From the NCBI GenBank assembly GCA_958430865.1, contig CAUDNR010004095.1, positions 1 through 39,470 of the forward strand: a DNA stretch of 39,470 nucleotides. Direction: 5' to 3'. Both the position numbers and the translations under genes were made by a program. This stretch comes from Entrophospora sp. SA101 (Eukaryota > Glomeromycota > Glomeromycetes > Entrophosporales > Entrophosporaceae). The notes below the pieces were generated by a model. That model did not search any database. It saw nothing but the letters and a program-made list of their open reading frames with translations, and was not told where the DNA came from. Positions 1 through 10,620 of the stretch are shown here, in pieces. Position 1 is the first letter of the stretch. Every line of letters starts with the position of its first letter.

Positions 1-779
1 GAATAAGTATTTGTATTATTATTTATTATAAATTCTAATCTACTCTTATAACCAAGATTAATATACAGTAAAATTTTAATTAAACTGTTGATTGATTGTT
101 CTTTCACTTGGTCAAAAAGTGACATTAATCTTTTCTTTCTTTTCTTTTAAAATTAATATAAATAAAAATTCTAAGATAAAAAGTATTAATAAAACAAAAA
201 GATGTCCGAAACACGATTGGGCAGCATTTTGATAAATCCGTTTTATTTATTATTATTATGTATATTTTTGAATAATAAGTTGTTTTTAATAATTTAATAA
301 AAATGCTAGAGAAGTGAAATTTTACATGCATAATTTGACGAACAAATGTTATTTTTTTTTTAATTTTTTATTATGTATGTTTAAAGGTGTGCACGGCTTT
401 TGTCCATATTAACATATCATTTCTAATTTGCCAAATATTCATGAAACCAATTATCAAAAAATTTTTAAAAATAATGGCAAATCAACCAACAAGAACTGAT
501 GAATGAAATTAGAAACATTATTATCAATTGTTTTATTTGAATACCAATCATGTGATTTGGAATTAATAATGAATGGGGTTTTCACCATTAGAAGATTTCA
601 TGATGAAGATATATAAATCAAATAATAAAACCAATTATTTGTTTAAATGTATTTTTTGCTTCATTAAAACAGGTAAAATTAGACTAAATGTTTTTCTAGT
701 AGAATAATAAACTAAAAAATTATTAGAAAAAAGTGGCACTCATCACATTGAAGCAGGAATAAAATACCACGAATTTAAA
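1..779. other. AT-rich intergenic DNA, no gene seen
   Basis: Long A/T tracts and stop codons in all frames. I see no conserved protein motif, RNA gene or clear repeat structure here. Confidence 0.5.
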
Positions 780-1500
780 CTATGACCTTCTGATCCCGAC
801 CTTTCTTGGTGATTGATTGACCATATCAACTGAAATTGCTCCATCATTTTCTTCACCCTCTTCACTATCAATATACGTCATAATTTCTGTCACACTTGGT
901 TGAACCAGATCCTGATTGGATTTTAAGAAAAACTTCAGATCAAATTTGCAAACTTGCACTAATACAAAAGTCAAACTTACCCTCATTTTCCATAAATTTT
1001 GTCCAAATTTCGGAAAGTGTTCTCATTGTTATTGGATACTCGAATTTGAATTCGAGCTTGAAATAATATATTGCTGAAAATAGCATACACATTGAATAAG
1101 CGTAAAATTTATGATCTATAATTTTAGATTGATCATCAGAGTATATATTTCTAATACTAAAGTAACAGGATTGCACAACTTACTATAGATTTGGGTTCCA
1201 TAAAGCTTTATACTTTGAAGTCACCAGGATACTTGATGATGATATAGTTCATAATTATTTTCAACATTTTAACAATTTTGTTCCGATCACCCACATAATG
1301 GGTATGATCTTGCTCATTTGGAGAACCTGATACTTCCATGATCACATTTTCTAATTTTGATATCGGCAATGCTTATGACAAGGCCAATCTTATTACCGTG
1401 ACTACATCTATAATTATCTTGGAGTAATTCGTTCTTTAAAATTGCTGATGCTTTTAACATTTTCTCTCCCCTATTAAAGAAATAAGTTGTATAAGTCTGA
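780..1500 (-). pseudogene. Decayed gene of unknown family, minus strand
   Basis: Reading the minus strand from about 1500 down to 782 gives several protein-like pieces in different frames. One, near 1350-1200, contains EVSGSPNEQDHTHYVGDRNK. A second, at 1176-940, contains YAYSMCMLFSAIYYFKLEFK and PITMRTLSEIWTKFMENE. A last acidic piece, at about 930-782, contains IMTYIDSEEGEENDGAISVD and ends at a stop codon at 782. The order and composition suggest one former gene, perhaps with introns: a GTAAGT follows the FMENEG segment near 981. I could not join the pieces by in-phase GT-AG introns of normal size. The pieces resemble a protein type I associate with lineage-specific expansions in Rhizophagus, but I cannot name the family. 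I call it a pseudogene because the frames do not connect. Confidence 0.4.
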
Positions 1501-1825
1501 GCATAAACTAAACAAGAAGAAATGGTATTTACTAATCCAGTTTTAAAGACTTATTGTCCTTAAAAAGCAATTTGAAAATTTGAGAACAAAATTTATATTC
1601 AATCTTTTCTTCTGTAAACTTGTTATGACAATCCTTGAATTGGTGTTTGCTATAGTAATTTCAAAGGTTCGCACGTCAGCAAGATCAACTACATTAAATG
1701 CAGGGAAAACCTTAAGCCGGAAGATACTTACAAGATCTTTGCAAGCTTTAAAGTTTGCTTCTTATATTTTTCATTAGAAGATTCCTGTAATTTAACCTTC
1801 TTGTTTTTGAGGACATTCTCCAATC
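1501..1825. other. Intergenic DNA, nothing recognised
   Basis: An open frame at 1580-1777 (plus) has no family resemblance I can name and ordinary composition for chance ORFs in this DNA. Nothing else is supported. Confidence 0.4.
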
Positions 1826-2092
1826 GCACCCAGGTTGCCTTTTTTTTACTGATGAAGAAATTATTAGAAGCCAAATCCTGAGGTTGATGATTCTGATGAA
1901 GAGGAAGAAGTGGAAATGATGGTTATTTCTGATAAAGAGGCATTAAATAGTTTTAGAAAAAGTGATTCAATATTTAAAAAATCCACCAGATAATTTTATA
2001 ATTAACTATCAAGAATTAAAAATGATTAATAGTTTAAATCAAAAATTCATAAACATGTTTAGGATAATGCAAAATAACTTATTATTATGTTA
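1826..2092 (+). pseudogene. Tail of a Tigger/pogo-like DDE transposase, decayed
   Basis: Three short frames read in order on the plus strand. The first contains FTDEEIIRSQILR. The second is an acidic stretch with DDSDEEEEVEMMVISDKEAL. The third, after a further frame change, contains IQYLKNPPDNFIINYQELKM. Acidic run, then EAL..F.. helix, then a short charged helix is how CENP-B/Tigger-type transposases end in these fungi, and a similar order is seen in the relic at 5778-6115. No DDE catalytic region is present, so this is a tail fragment with at least two frameshifts. Assignment rests on remembered family layout, not on a search. Confidence 0.4.
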
Positions 2093-2410
2093 GACAGTTT
2101 TATTTACTATGTATCTATATGTTGTACATGAATTTATTTGTGTTATTAATAAAAAATTGATCTTGTTATAAGAGACTTTTCAATTTATTATAATAAGTCC
2201 ACTATAATGAGCTTTGACTGTAATCACAATTAATTGAGGTGCCATCTTTATTTCCAAATCATTGTATGCCTCATCCCAGACAAATTCACCAATATTGTCA
2301 GGTCCATTTATGTATATATTATCAATCATTAAGCTGTTTTAGAGAGCTCAAATTCTTAAAATTATCATAATAATCATTCAACACATTCTAGTTCCATTAA
2401 AAAAGAATGA
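2093..2410. other. Intergenic DNA, nothing recognised
   Basis: AT-rich spacer with no long frame or repeat that I can identify. Confidence 0.4.
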
Positions 2411-2656
2411 TTAAATTATTCTAATTAACATGTATTTTGTGTATCCAAAATTTATTGTACATCTCAATATAATTACTGTTTTTAATAATTGGTCAAATAG
2501 CTTTAGAGATTTCCTTTCGATAGCTGAATCTCCATCACTCAGTAAATTACGTCTTATATTACCAAAGACTCTTTTGTTATTACCATCAAAATCTGTAGTG
2601 ACAATTGTTGTATCATTATTCTCAGCCGTGGTGTCATTTATTTCATGATTTTCCAT
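2411..2656 (-). CDS. Hypothetical small protein or gene fragment
   Basis: Open frame of 81 codons starting at an ATG (2656-2654). The first two thirds have a mixed, charged, non-repetitive composition (for example KRVFGNIRRNLLSDGDSAIE), which looks more like real protein than the shadow frames around it. The end is hydrophobic and may be intron read-through, since a GTAATTAT follows the LFDQLLKT segment. I recognise no family, and neighbours are transposon relics, so it could be a fragment of a mobile-element or host gene. Confidence 0.25.
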   Translation of the reverse strand: MENHEINDTTAENNDTTIVTTDFDGNNKRVFGNIRRNLLSDGDSAIERKSLKLFDQLLKTVIILRCTINFGYTKYMLIRII

Positions 2657-2805
2657 TATGGCTTGAATTAAATTATAAAAATATTTGATCTTATATTTTA
2701 AAATGTTATTATGATCAATGTTGATTTGATTCTGATTAGGATGTTGATTATGAGTCAATGATGAATGATGTCAATTAAAATAATATTTAATATTTATGTG
2801 AGAGT

Positions 2806-3093
2806 GTATTATTTAAAGTCGTCAATGAATATTTAAGTGAAAATAAGGTTAGAATACTACCCCACCCTCCCTATAGTCCATATTTAGCACCCTGTGACTT
2901 CTTTCTGTTCCCTAAAATCAAAAAAGAACTGGGTGGAAAAAGTTTTGATAGTATAGAAAATCTTGCACATGCTGTTCAGGCAATTACTGATAATGTCACA
3001 AGTGATGAATATCAAAACTCTTTCCAGGAATGGCAAAGGCGGCTGAAACTTTGCATAGACGTTAATGGAGAGTACTTTGAAGGAATGCAATAG
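2806..3093 (+). pseudogene. Mariner transposase, C-terminal fragment
   Basis: An uninterrupted frame ends at TAG (3091-3093). It carries the mariner block LPHPPYSPYLAPCDFFLFPK, where families normally read YSPDLAPxD. The aspartate in LAPCD (codon 2896-2898) is the third catalytic D of the mariner D,D34D triad and is kept. The upstream D of SPD is replaced by Y (codon 2881-2883). The frame ends with CIDVNGEYFEGMQ, a typical mariner finish. The N-terminal DNA-binding region and the first two catalytic aspartates are absent, so the element is 5'-truncated. It sits against the left boundary of the large duplication. Confidence 0.85.
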
Positions 3094-3166
3094 TTTTTTA
3101 AAAAAATCAAAATGTAATTTAGTTAAATAAAAATCGATTCTCAAAACTTTTCAGACACCCCACATA
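2806..3166 (+). mobile_element. 5'-truncated mariner element with 3' end and TA
   Basis: The transposase fragment is followed by an AT-rich stretch and then by CAGACACCCCACA at 3152-3164, which looks like a mariner terminal inverted repeat end, and by TA at 3165-3166, the usual target dinucleotide. No matching 5' inverted repeat was found upstream, in line with truncation. Homology to the second copy of the large repeat begins at 3167, directly after this TA. Confidence 0.65.
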
Positions 3167-5777
3167 TTGTTAAATTTGTATAATATATATTTATTTCATA
3201 AATAATAGAAACAAGGTAGTTTGTTCTTGATTATTGTTAAATTAATGGTTTTGTATTATTAAATAAAATTTGCTTCCGATATCTACTTGATAAAACTTAT
3301 ATGTCACGAAGCCTCTTCTCAATATTAAATTTTTGTGTAATATGATCGACAAAAATCATTACCAATTATAAGAATATCCACCATGCTTTATTAACTGTCA
3401 TTTAAAAATAAACCATCCGCTTAACCTGCTACTAAATGGTAATAGAAAACAAAAAAAGAATTTTCTTCTATATGAGTGACAAATCAAAAGCTCGGTTTTT
3501 TATTTCAGAATTCCAAAAACTTCTATGTATGAATGAATAGCTGATACAATTAAAAAAGAGCGAGTGTCACATCGATGTTCCTTATCCAAAGAATCTATTG
3601 TTTTTGCTAACCTAATATTAAAGCAAAGTTATTATTGCGGTGTGAACTTTTTGAGCATACACTATCCTTCCAAATTCCACAACATACGGAAGAGCTTTTA
3701 TTACCATTACCACTACTATATTGATGATTTTCGCAAATGAACTAAAACGAACTATTTTACATGTTAAGCTGTACTATCATCCAAAATACCGACTATTCCT
3801 ATTCGCAATTCTTGGCCATATTCGAATATTCAAAAGTTTTTGGACAAAATATTTGAATTACATTCGAATTTTCGAGCATTCGTAGTACTTTGGTAAAAAG
3901 TCTTGAATCACAAAAATTTCATATAATGAAACGTTTATTTATGATAACGACATTTTTTATAAAGTTAATATTAATTTCACAATCTAAACCAGTGTTAGTG
4001 TTGTTATTATTATGCAACGGAATTCGGAATCTGGAATCATGTATCCCATTGTTCCATTTCATTGATGCAAGGTCACACTGGAATTCGAAGAATTCAACCA
4101 ATGAAATTTAAAACAATATAAATATAGAAACATGTAAATAAAATATATACATAAAAAAGAAAATTCTTGTCTATTATTCTAAATCTTTTTGATCTATTTT
4201 GCGATTCTTTTTTTCGCAGTGTTTGGAATCCTTAAATCCTGAGCTTCTGTTTTACCATACTGAATCCTATTGTTGTACATCATTTACATATTGTAAGACA
4301 ATTTATCCTTATATTTTTATCAGTATAAACAAATTCATGGAATGCATGATTTGATTTCCCACCAAGATTAATTGACATTTTTTCAAAATATTCAAAATAA
4401 AAAGTTAGTAACACCGGAATAATCATTGGAACACTGGGAACATGAAAATTCCAGTGTTCCAATGATTATTCCAGTGTTCGCATAATATTAATACCCTTGT
4501 TCATGTTCCAGTGTTCAATATTCCAGTTATTTGTCACGTTAACATCACTTGTCACAATGATTCAATAGTAACAAAGGCAATAATTTTCCCTATAATTTAA
4601 AAGGTATGACAAAATATTACACGGCGAAATGTATTTTATCGTCAAAGGCACATTAATGAAAAAGGAAAGTTGACGAAAATAGATAAAATTTTCGGTAAAC
4701 TAAAAAACATTTCAATTATTTATTTAAACTCTTTTATATATATACATATACACACTTTAAAATATTTATACCGTCAAAGACTATTATAACTCCTCATCTA
4801 AAAGAAAATTAGAAGAAAACGAAAGGAAGAACCTGACACTATAAACATTGGAAAAACACAAACTACAAGAGAGTGCGATAATGATTATAATTATTAAAGA
4901 TATTAATTAATTTTTTAACTGATTCAGCTTTAGCAATATAAAAATTTTTGACATAATTAACAAAGTGTCAATTTTTAACCTAATTTTTTAAAAAACGTCA
5001 TCTAGAAGGGAATTTATCAGGAAATTCATATATTTTTTGTGCCAAAATAATGTGTTAATTTATAGTTGAAAAAAAATTCATTGTTTTTGTACCATTTTTT
5101 TGTAACATGTTTGATATAATTATAATTTAATTCTTCTTTATGGTTGACATGACAGCCAAAATTTAACGATTTCTTTGATGGTTCTATAATAAATATGAAT
5201 CCTATTTAAGGATTCCAATTCCTGCTATAATTTATCACGCGGAATTCTTTATAAATCACAAAATATATTAGTTGATGGTTATTAATAAGTTAATTACGAA
5301 TAAAAATAACAACTTATACAACTTATACAACTTATATAACTTACAAAACCCGTAACAAATTATTAAAGAAATTTTTTTTGTTGTTTCTGTTGTTGTATCT
5401 TAATCCATTGGCTAATGCTAATTCAATTATCGTTCATTTTGTCCTTTTGGTTGAGATTTTATTCTTTTAAATTACTTGTTTTTTATCTGTATACATGTAT
5501 ACAATAATAATGATAATAACACAACAACAAGTGAGAGATTGAGATCAACACAACAAAAATAATTATGTTCTATATACGATATCGCATTTCAACGAATCAG
5601 AAAATTGCGTATCCATTTAGAAATTAATTTAAATTATATTATGCGCTAATCATGTTACAACGGATTCACGTGATATACAAGGTTATAATTTCCCAATTTC
5701 CCAGATTTTACCACATTACTGAAATTTCCAAATAATGATTTTACACGAATAATTCTCTGGTATTATTCCTTTAGATT
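3167..5777. other. Gene-poor AT-rich DNA in repeat copy 1
   Basis: About 2.6 kb with no supportable gene. It holds one arm (3361-3385) of an inverted-repeat element whose other arm exists only next to copy 2, the hairpin at 4416-4472, and a short run of ACTTATACAA-like 10-bp units near 5311-5345. Confidence 0.5.
4416..4472. repeat. Perfect 22-bp inverted repeat (hairpin)
   Basis: Arms at 4416-4437 and 4451-4472 are perfect reverse complements and are separated by 13 bp. Pairing continues imperfectly for some bases outside. The motif CCAGTGTTC recurs just downstream near 4508. It could be a foldback element or a small-RNA hairpin. Its twin is at 25708-25764. Confidence 0.8.
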
Positions 5778-6115
5778 ATGAAGAACAAGTTGGAGATCAA
5801 CGCAAATATAAACGATCAAAGAGATGTCCTTGATAATTTAATTGACAGATTAAATTTCAGTTCAGCATTAACAACAGAAGAATATATATCAATTGGTGAT
5901 GATTAGATTAATGAAATGCCAACCAGAGAGGAAATTCTTGGTTCTTTTGAGCAAATTGAAGAGGAAGATGTTATTGTAAGTAGTACGTACAACTATTTCT
6001 AATATGAAACTGTAAAAGCTTTTGAAACTGCTTTTAATTTTCCTGAACAAAATAATATGAATTAAAAGCTTTAAAATCATTGAAAAAGAAAATAGAAACA
6101 TATAGTATTCAAAAT
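5778..6115 (+). pseudogene. Tigger/CENP-B-like transposase tail, decayed
   Basis: A frame starting at ATG 5778 reads LIDRLNFSSALTTEEYISIG, then meets TAG (5904-5906). It continues as EMPTREEILGSFEQIEEEDV to TAA (6000-6002) and then through ETVKAFETAFNFPEQNN. A frameshift leads to LKALKSLKKKIETYSIQ. The order matches the C-terminal region of DDE_1-type (Tigger/pogo) transposases in these fungi: a TxEEYI..DD segment, an acidic EEIL..FEQIEEED segment, then two helices. The catalytic core is missing. Two stops and a frameshift show decay. The family call is from recognition only. An identical copy lies at 27070-27407. Confidence 0.5.
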
Positions 6116-6230
6116 TCAATACAAATAAACATTACCAGTTTTTTCAGGCGCTTGATTTTTGTAAATTTTACGGATTTAGGTTGACCAGTCACTTATTATT
6201 ATGCTTAGACCCGTTGAAACGAGGTTTGAC

Positions 6231-6640
6231 GGTATAAAAATATAAAGCAAAATTGACATTGAGAGCCAGATTACTTTCGATTTTATTAATAACTTGTTTA
6301 AAAATTTTTCTCAAGTAAATATATATTATGATGAAACCATATTTTAAATTTGGTGACGATTGCTATGTAAATTCAAATGTTACAACCTGTATATAGACGG
6401 GTTTGATGGAAGAAAGTGTTAGACAAGATGAACGAAGCTTTCAAAGCAAGCTTTGTAAATATACCGATGAAAGTTTATCAATTATTCAATAAGTTATATG
6501 GGTGGGTTTGGTGGAAACAAGTGTTAGACAAGATGAATGAAGCTTGCAAAGCAAGTTTTATAAAATATACTGATGAGCGTTTAGCAATTATCCAGCAGTT
6601 GTATATAAGTATTTCAAAATTCAAAAAAAAAACGTAAATA
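6231..6640 (+). pseudogene. Decayed unknown gene with 105-bp tandem duplication
   Basis: Region 6231-6370 is a diverged relative of 7090-7230 (see that entry). Downstream, a segment starting GTGTTAGACAAGATGAA at 6416 recurs at 6521, a period of 105 bp or 35 codons, so the frame is kept. In the plus frame the first unit reads ESVRQDERSFQSKLCKYTDE, and the second repeats it with stops. I do not recognise the family. In-frame stops suggest a relic. Confidence 0.35.
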
Positions 6641-6957
6641 CTCTTTACCTATTACTATATATCTTATATCTCATTAAACATTTAACCGAATTGGTTCAAA
6701 GAAAGTCTGAATTTTATTGTAAATCATATTCAAAAATTATTTATAGTTAATACTGTAATATGTAGTGATATTAATTTATTAATGATTTTAAATCACAATT
6801 CGTTGACGCTTTTTTGATAATAATATTAAATGTCTTTTTACATTCCTCTTCTCCTTTTTTGACAATTGTATATTATTGTTTATATTATTTGGTCATTATA
6901 ATCATTACTACTTAGGTATATAGGAATAAATGTAAAAGAAAGACCTATTTATTTATT

Positions 6958-7290
6958 GTGTTTATTTTTAAAATAAATGATTTTACTATAAAGGACATAC
7001 TTAAATCGAACGAAAACTATGAAAATATTCACAATAATTACAATAATTACATTATTTGGACATTTATTTCTGCAATTAGACGCGCTAAACAAATTTCTAC
7101 ATATGAGAGTATAAATGCAAAATTCGATTTTAAGACTGGATTATTTTCGGTTTTATTAACAACTTGCTTTAAAATTTCTTAAAGAAGATGTTTATAAATA
7201 AGTTATATCTCAAATTTGGAAGTGATTGTTACATGACAAGGGCATTAAACAAAGATAAATTCCAGATATACACAAAAGGATAATTATAAT
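6958..7290 (+). pseudogene. Second decayed copy of the same unknown gene
   Basis: An open frame at about 6958-7182 ends in NAKFDFKTGLFSVLLTTCFK. After a stop or frame change, a further piece reads LKFGSDCYMTRALNKDKFQI. The DNA from about 7107 to 7230 aligns by eye with 6240-6370, where the equivalent pieces read ARLLSILLITCLKIF and YFKFGDDCYVN. The two are therefore old duplicates of one sequence. The family is unknown to me. Confidence 0.35.
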
Positions 7291-8748
7291 AATAATAATA
7301 ATCTATTCTAAGGGGATAGATAAGGAAGGTTACAATATATCCTTATTATTTTGTCAAATAATAAACAATAGAGGTGTATATATATGTTATTAGTATATCA
7401 TTTCCATATATATATATATATGCCCATATAATAAATACTTTAAATGCCCACCCAATTCCTGGGAAAGGAAACTATGCCCTATTACTATTTTTTATTTCCT
7501 GTTACTATTCCTATTACTATTTAATTTATTTATAAACTGGGGAGGAGGACATATAATTTCACCTTATGCGGACAATATATTTTTAGGATCATCCCTTTAC
7601 TCCGGAGATAGAAAATTAAATGAGGAGTTTCTGTTATCGTCATTGTTTACAAACCCGTATGTTGTAGCAGTTCCTAAAATAATAAATTCATAAATAACCG
7701 TAGTAGAATTAAGAGCGTTAACGACCGAATCGGGTTATCACCATATGGCAAGTAAGTAGTGGTATATAAATAGAAATGACGACATTGGACCCCGGAAATG
7801 ATTCGCTAATCTTAATATAATTACAGTTGTGTAACGTTTATACTTCTTTACGAAAAACGGAAAAGAAAAGAAATATAGTCTTTTTAACAAAATACAATTA
7901 CTAAAATAAAAAAGTAATTCTTCGACAAAGAGTAGAAAATTTCTATTATCGAGGGTCATCATTATATGATTATGAAGAAAATGCAACAGCGTGTAATCAT
8001 TTAATTAATTGATTGTTTTACATTAATATTGATATTCAATGATGCCATATTGTATCTTTAGTATTAGTATTAGTAGCGATAGGTGGTTGTGATTGTGGTG
8101 ATGATAATAAAATATGATAATGATGGTAATAACAACAGCTAGCACAATTCACAATTGGTTTTATTACGTATAATAATAAATATGAGGAAGTGGCTACTAC
8201 TACTACGCTTATTACTTATACTAGCCTGTATATATATATAAAAGCATGGTTTTTACATAATGTGTGTGATACATACAAACATATTTATTATATATAGCAT
8301 AAATGCCCTTAATTCTAATTTTAAAAAAAATAAAATAACAAACAATCTCGTGATCAACATAAGGAGAATTCTAAAAAAAAAACTATAAAAATCATTGATT
8401 ATTCCATCATTCTTTTTAAAAAAACAAGTGTCTTCATTTAAAAATTTAAATAATTATTCCAAGGTTTTTTTTTTTTTAATTAAAAAAAAAAATCGTATGT
8501 ATTTATTTCAATAACATCGAACGAATATTATTTTTGAAAAAAAAAAATAAAAAAAAAATGACTATTTTTGTTCCAACGACGAAAAATTTTCAGTCAATTC
8601 ATCAAAATCGTAGGTTTTTTAATTTCAAATTGAAATTATTCACAGTTATTCGTTACAAAAATTAAAAATTTATACAATTCATATTAAATGCATTTATTAA
8701 TCAGAATAAAAATAACAATTATTATATAAACCATCAGCTTGTAATAGA
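7291..8748. other. Upstream region of the cyclin gene
   Basis: About 1.4 kb of AT-rich DNA with TA-dinucleotide runs near 7410, AAT runs near 7290, and long poly-T/poly-A tracts at 8465-8495 and 8535-8560. It is likely to include the promoter and 5' UTR of the cyclin gene. I see no additional gene. Confidence 0.45.
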
Positions 8749-9854
8749 ATGGAATCAATCGAAATAACTGCAAATAGTAACAGCGCGACTACGACAAGTA
8801 TGGAGGGAATTGTAGCTACAATTCCAGAGAAAACGTTTATCGACTCCACAGGAACAGAAACCTTAACGAAAAATCACAATAGGCAAGAAAATGGCAGTAA
8901 CCAAAATGTTAAAGGTCATCAATCAAATCTTGGCGATGCTAGCGATAACCAGGGAAAAAATATTTTGGCGGAAAGCCTTGTCGGTAAGTAAATAGTTGAT
9001 AATATTAAAAATATTTTGATTATATTGCACTGTTGTTTTATGTATTGTTTATTATTTTATATTTATATAGATGCTTTTTTTTTCATATTTGGTGTGTATT
9101 AGAAACAACTATCTTAATAACCAATGTGATTTGGTGCAATTTTCCTTTACTTCCAAACGTTCAAGTAATTCCACTTCGCCTATACATCCAAGAAACATTG
9201 AAAAGGTCAAGAACTTCTTTGTCGACTTTGCAAACAGCTCTGCTCTACCTTTTAAGAATAAAACCGAAAATTGGATCCATTTACTTAAACTTGAGCTCAT
9301 CCTCCAACTCAAACTTGAACTCGAGCTCAAACTCGAACTCGAATCCAAATATTATAAATATAGATTCTGCAACATGTGGTCGAAGAATGTTTCTAGCATC
9401 ATTGATTGTTGCGTCGAAATATTTACAGGACAATAATTATTCAAATAATGCTTGGTCGAAGATTAGTGGGTTATCACTTAAAGAAATTAATTCGATAGAA
9501 CGAAGATTTTTACAATTGATTGTTTACAACCTTTATGTTTCAGAAGAAGTGTTTAACAATTGGACAAATTTGTTGGATTCTCATATAAAAACAATATTGA
9601 ATAATAATGATAGTCCTAATGATAACAATAACAATAACAATAATAATAATAAAGATAACAATAGTAACATTGATAACAAAAGTAATTATAGTAATGATGG
9701 TAATGTTAATAGTAATTTTAGTAATAATAATATTAATAATAGTAATACTGGTAATAGAGGAAATCAAACAGCCGATAATCACAAACGAAACTTTTTCATG
9801 ATAAATTCTTCCACAACCACAATCTCTTCTAAAGAATGCGAGATTAAAGGCTAA
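8749..9854 (+). CDS. Pho80/Pcl-type cyclin, copy 1
   Basis: Two exons, 8749-8983 and 9103-9854, are joined by an intron with GTAAGT donor and TATTAG acceptor. I chose the acceptor at 9101-9102 because it keeps frame; the earlier ATATAG at 9069-9070 leads to a stop. The product is 328 aa. Residues 1-78 are polar and probably disordered. The cyclin fold lies at about 85-240 and includes IQETLKRSRTSLSTLQTALL, CGRRMFLASLIVASKYLQD and NAWSKISGLSLKEIN, the signature of Pcl cyclins that activate Pho85-type kinases. A Ser/Asn-rich insertion (about 138-162) interrupts the fold, and the C-terminus is Asn-rich. By family, it would be a regulatory subunit of a Pho85/CDK5-like kinase in nutrient or cell-cycle signalling. 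The Pcl5-like subgroup is my best guess. Confidence 0.85.
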
Positions 9855-10202
9855 ACTTATTGTGACAGAATATAAAAACTTTAATAAATAAACAAAGCAA
9901 GTTCATTTTTTTATTGAATATCAATCTAATATTAAAATGAATAAATCATTTATATGAATTTCCAAATTTGTAAATAATTCTCTTTCATAAATAAAGTAAT
10001 AATTAATTGGTTGTTTTTTTTTATTAATCAATTTACAAAGAAGGAAATTTATAAATCTCAAATGATTGATTTCTTTCAATACAGGTCATAATTAATAAAA
10101 AATAAAAAAAAAAATTTCCAAAAATAATTTCTTTTTTTTTTAAAAAATTAATTTCTCAAAGAAATTTTATAACAATTAATCAATCAAACAACAACCAAAA
10201 AA
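9855..10202. other. Spacer between cyclin and small-protein gene
   Basis: 348 bp with poly-A/T tracts. It is likely to hold the cyclin 3' UTR and the promoter of the next gene. No other feature seen. Confidence 0.5.
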
Positions 10203-10553
10203 ATGTGCTTTGTAAGTATTTCTTTCTTTCTTTCTTTCTTGTTCTTGATTTAAATTTCGTTCACTAATGATCATGTTTTATAGCGTGTAACTTGTAGAAA
10301 GTGTAACAAATATACATGGTCTGGATGTGGCAGACATGTTGATTCTGGTATATTAAAATTGATATTATTATTATTATTATTTATTTACTCTGTTTTTTAA
10401 TTGTTTTAAAAGAATGTTATCCCAAAAAATATTTTGTTTCTTTCTTTCTAAAATAAAAAGTCATGAAAGATATTCCGAAAGAAGAAAGATGCACTTGTAA
10501 CGAAATAAAAGCACCAGAGACGGAGACAAAGACAGAAACAAAGGCGAAACAGG

Positions 10554-10594
<41 letters not shown>
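10203..10594 (+). CDS. Tiny conserved cysteine-motif protein, copy 1
   Basis: Three exons, 10203-10211, 10284-10347 and 10461-10594, with GT-AG introns in compatible phases. The first exon codes only MCF. The second gives VTCRKCNKYTWSGCGRHVDS. The third gives MKDIPKEERCTCNEIKAPET, followed by a Thr/Glu/Lys tail. The product is 68 aa. The pattern TCxKCxKxTWxGCGxH...V...P.E.RCTC matches a small uncharacterised protein family that I recall as widespread in fungi; the cysteines and histidine could bind zinc, but this is inference. At the 3' end the frame runs through an AAT microsatellite, adding about ten Asn before TAA at 10592-10594. Alternatively, CAG|GTATAT at 10552-10558 is a donor to an unseen exon. 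The first intron contains a CTTT repeat. Confidence 0.7.
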
Positions 10595-10620
10595 TAATAA
10601 TAATAATAATAATAATAATT
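10556..10620. repeat. AAT microsatellite
   Basis: About 20 AAT units with one interruption (AAATAAT near 10590). The 5' part is translated as poly-Asn in the small-protein gene. The length is the same in the second copy. Confidence 0.9.

Noticed and set aside
3890..4462. Short overlapping frames on both strands (about 60-73 codons)
   Set aside because: Chance frames in AT-rich DNA; one starts at TTG, none has protein-like features, and one covers the hairpin.
9033..9102. Upstream hydrophobic extension of the cyclin second exon
   Set aside because: It lies within the intron; the TATTAG acceptor at 9101-9102 joins exon 1 in frame, while the ATATAG at 9070 leads to a stop.
9071..9436. Alternative frame in cyclin exon 2 with repeated ELELKLELE-like residues
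   Set aside because: It is an out-of-frame reading of the Ser/Asn codon repeat; the cyclin motifs lie in the other frame.
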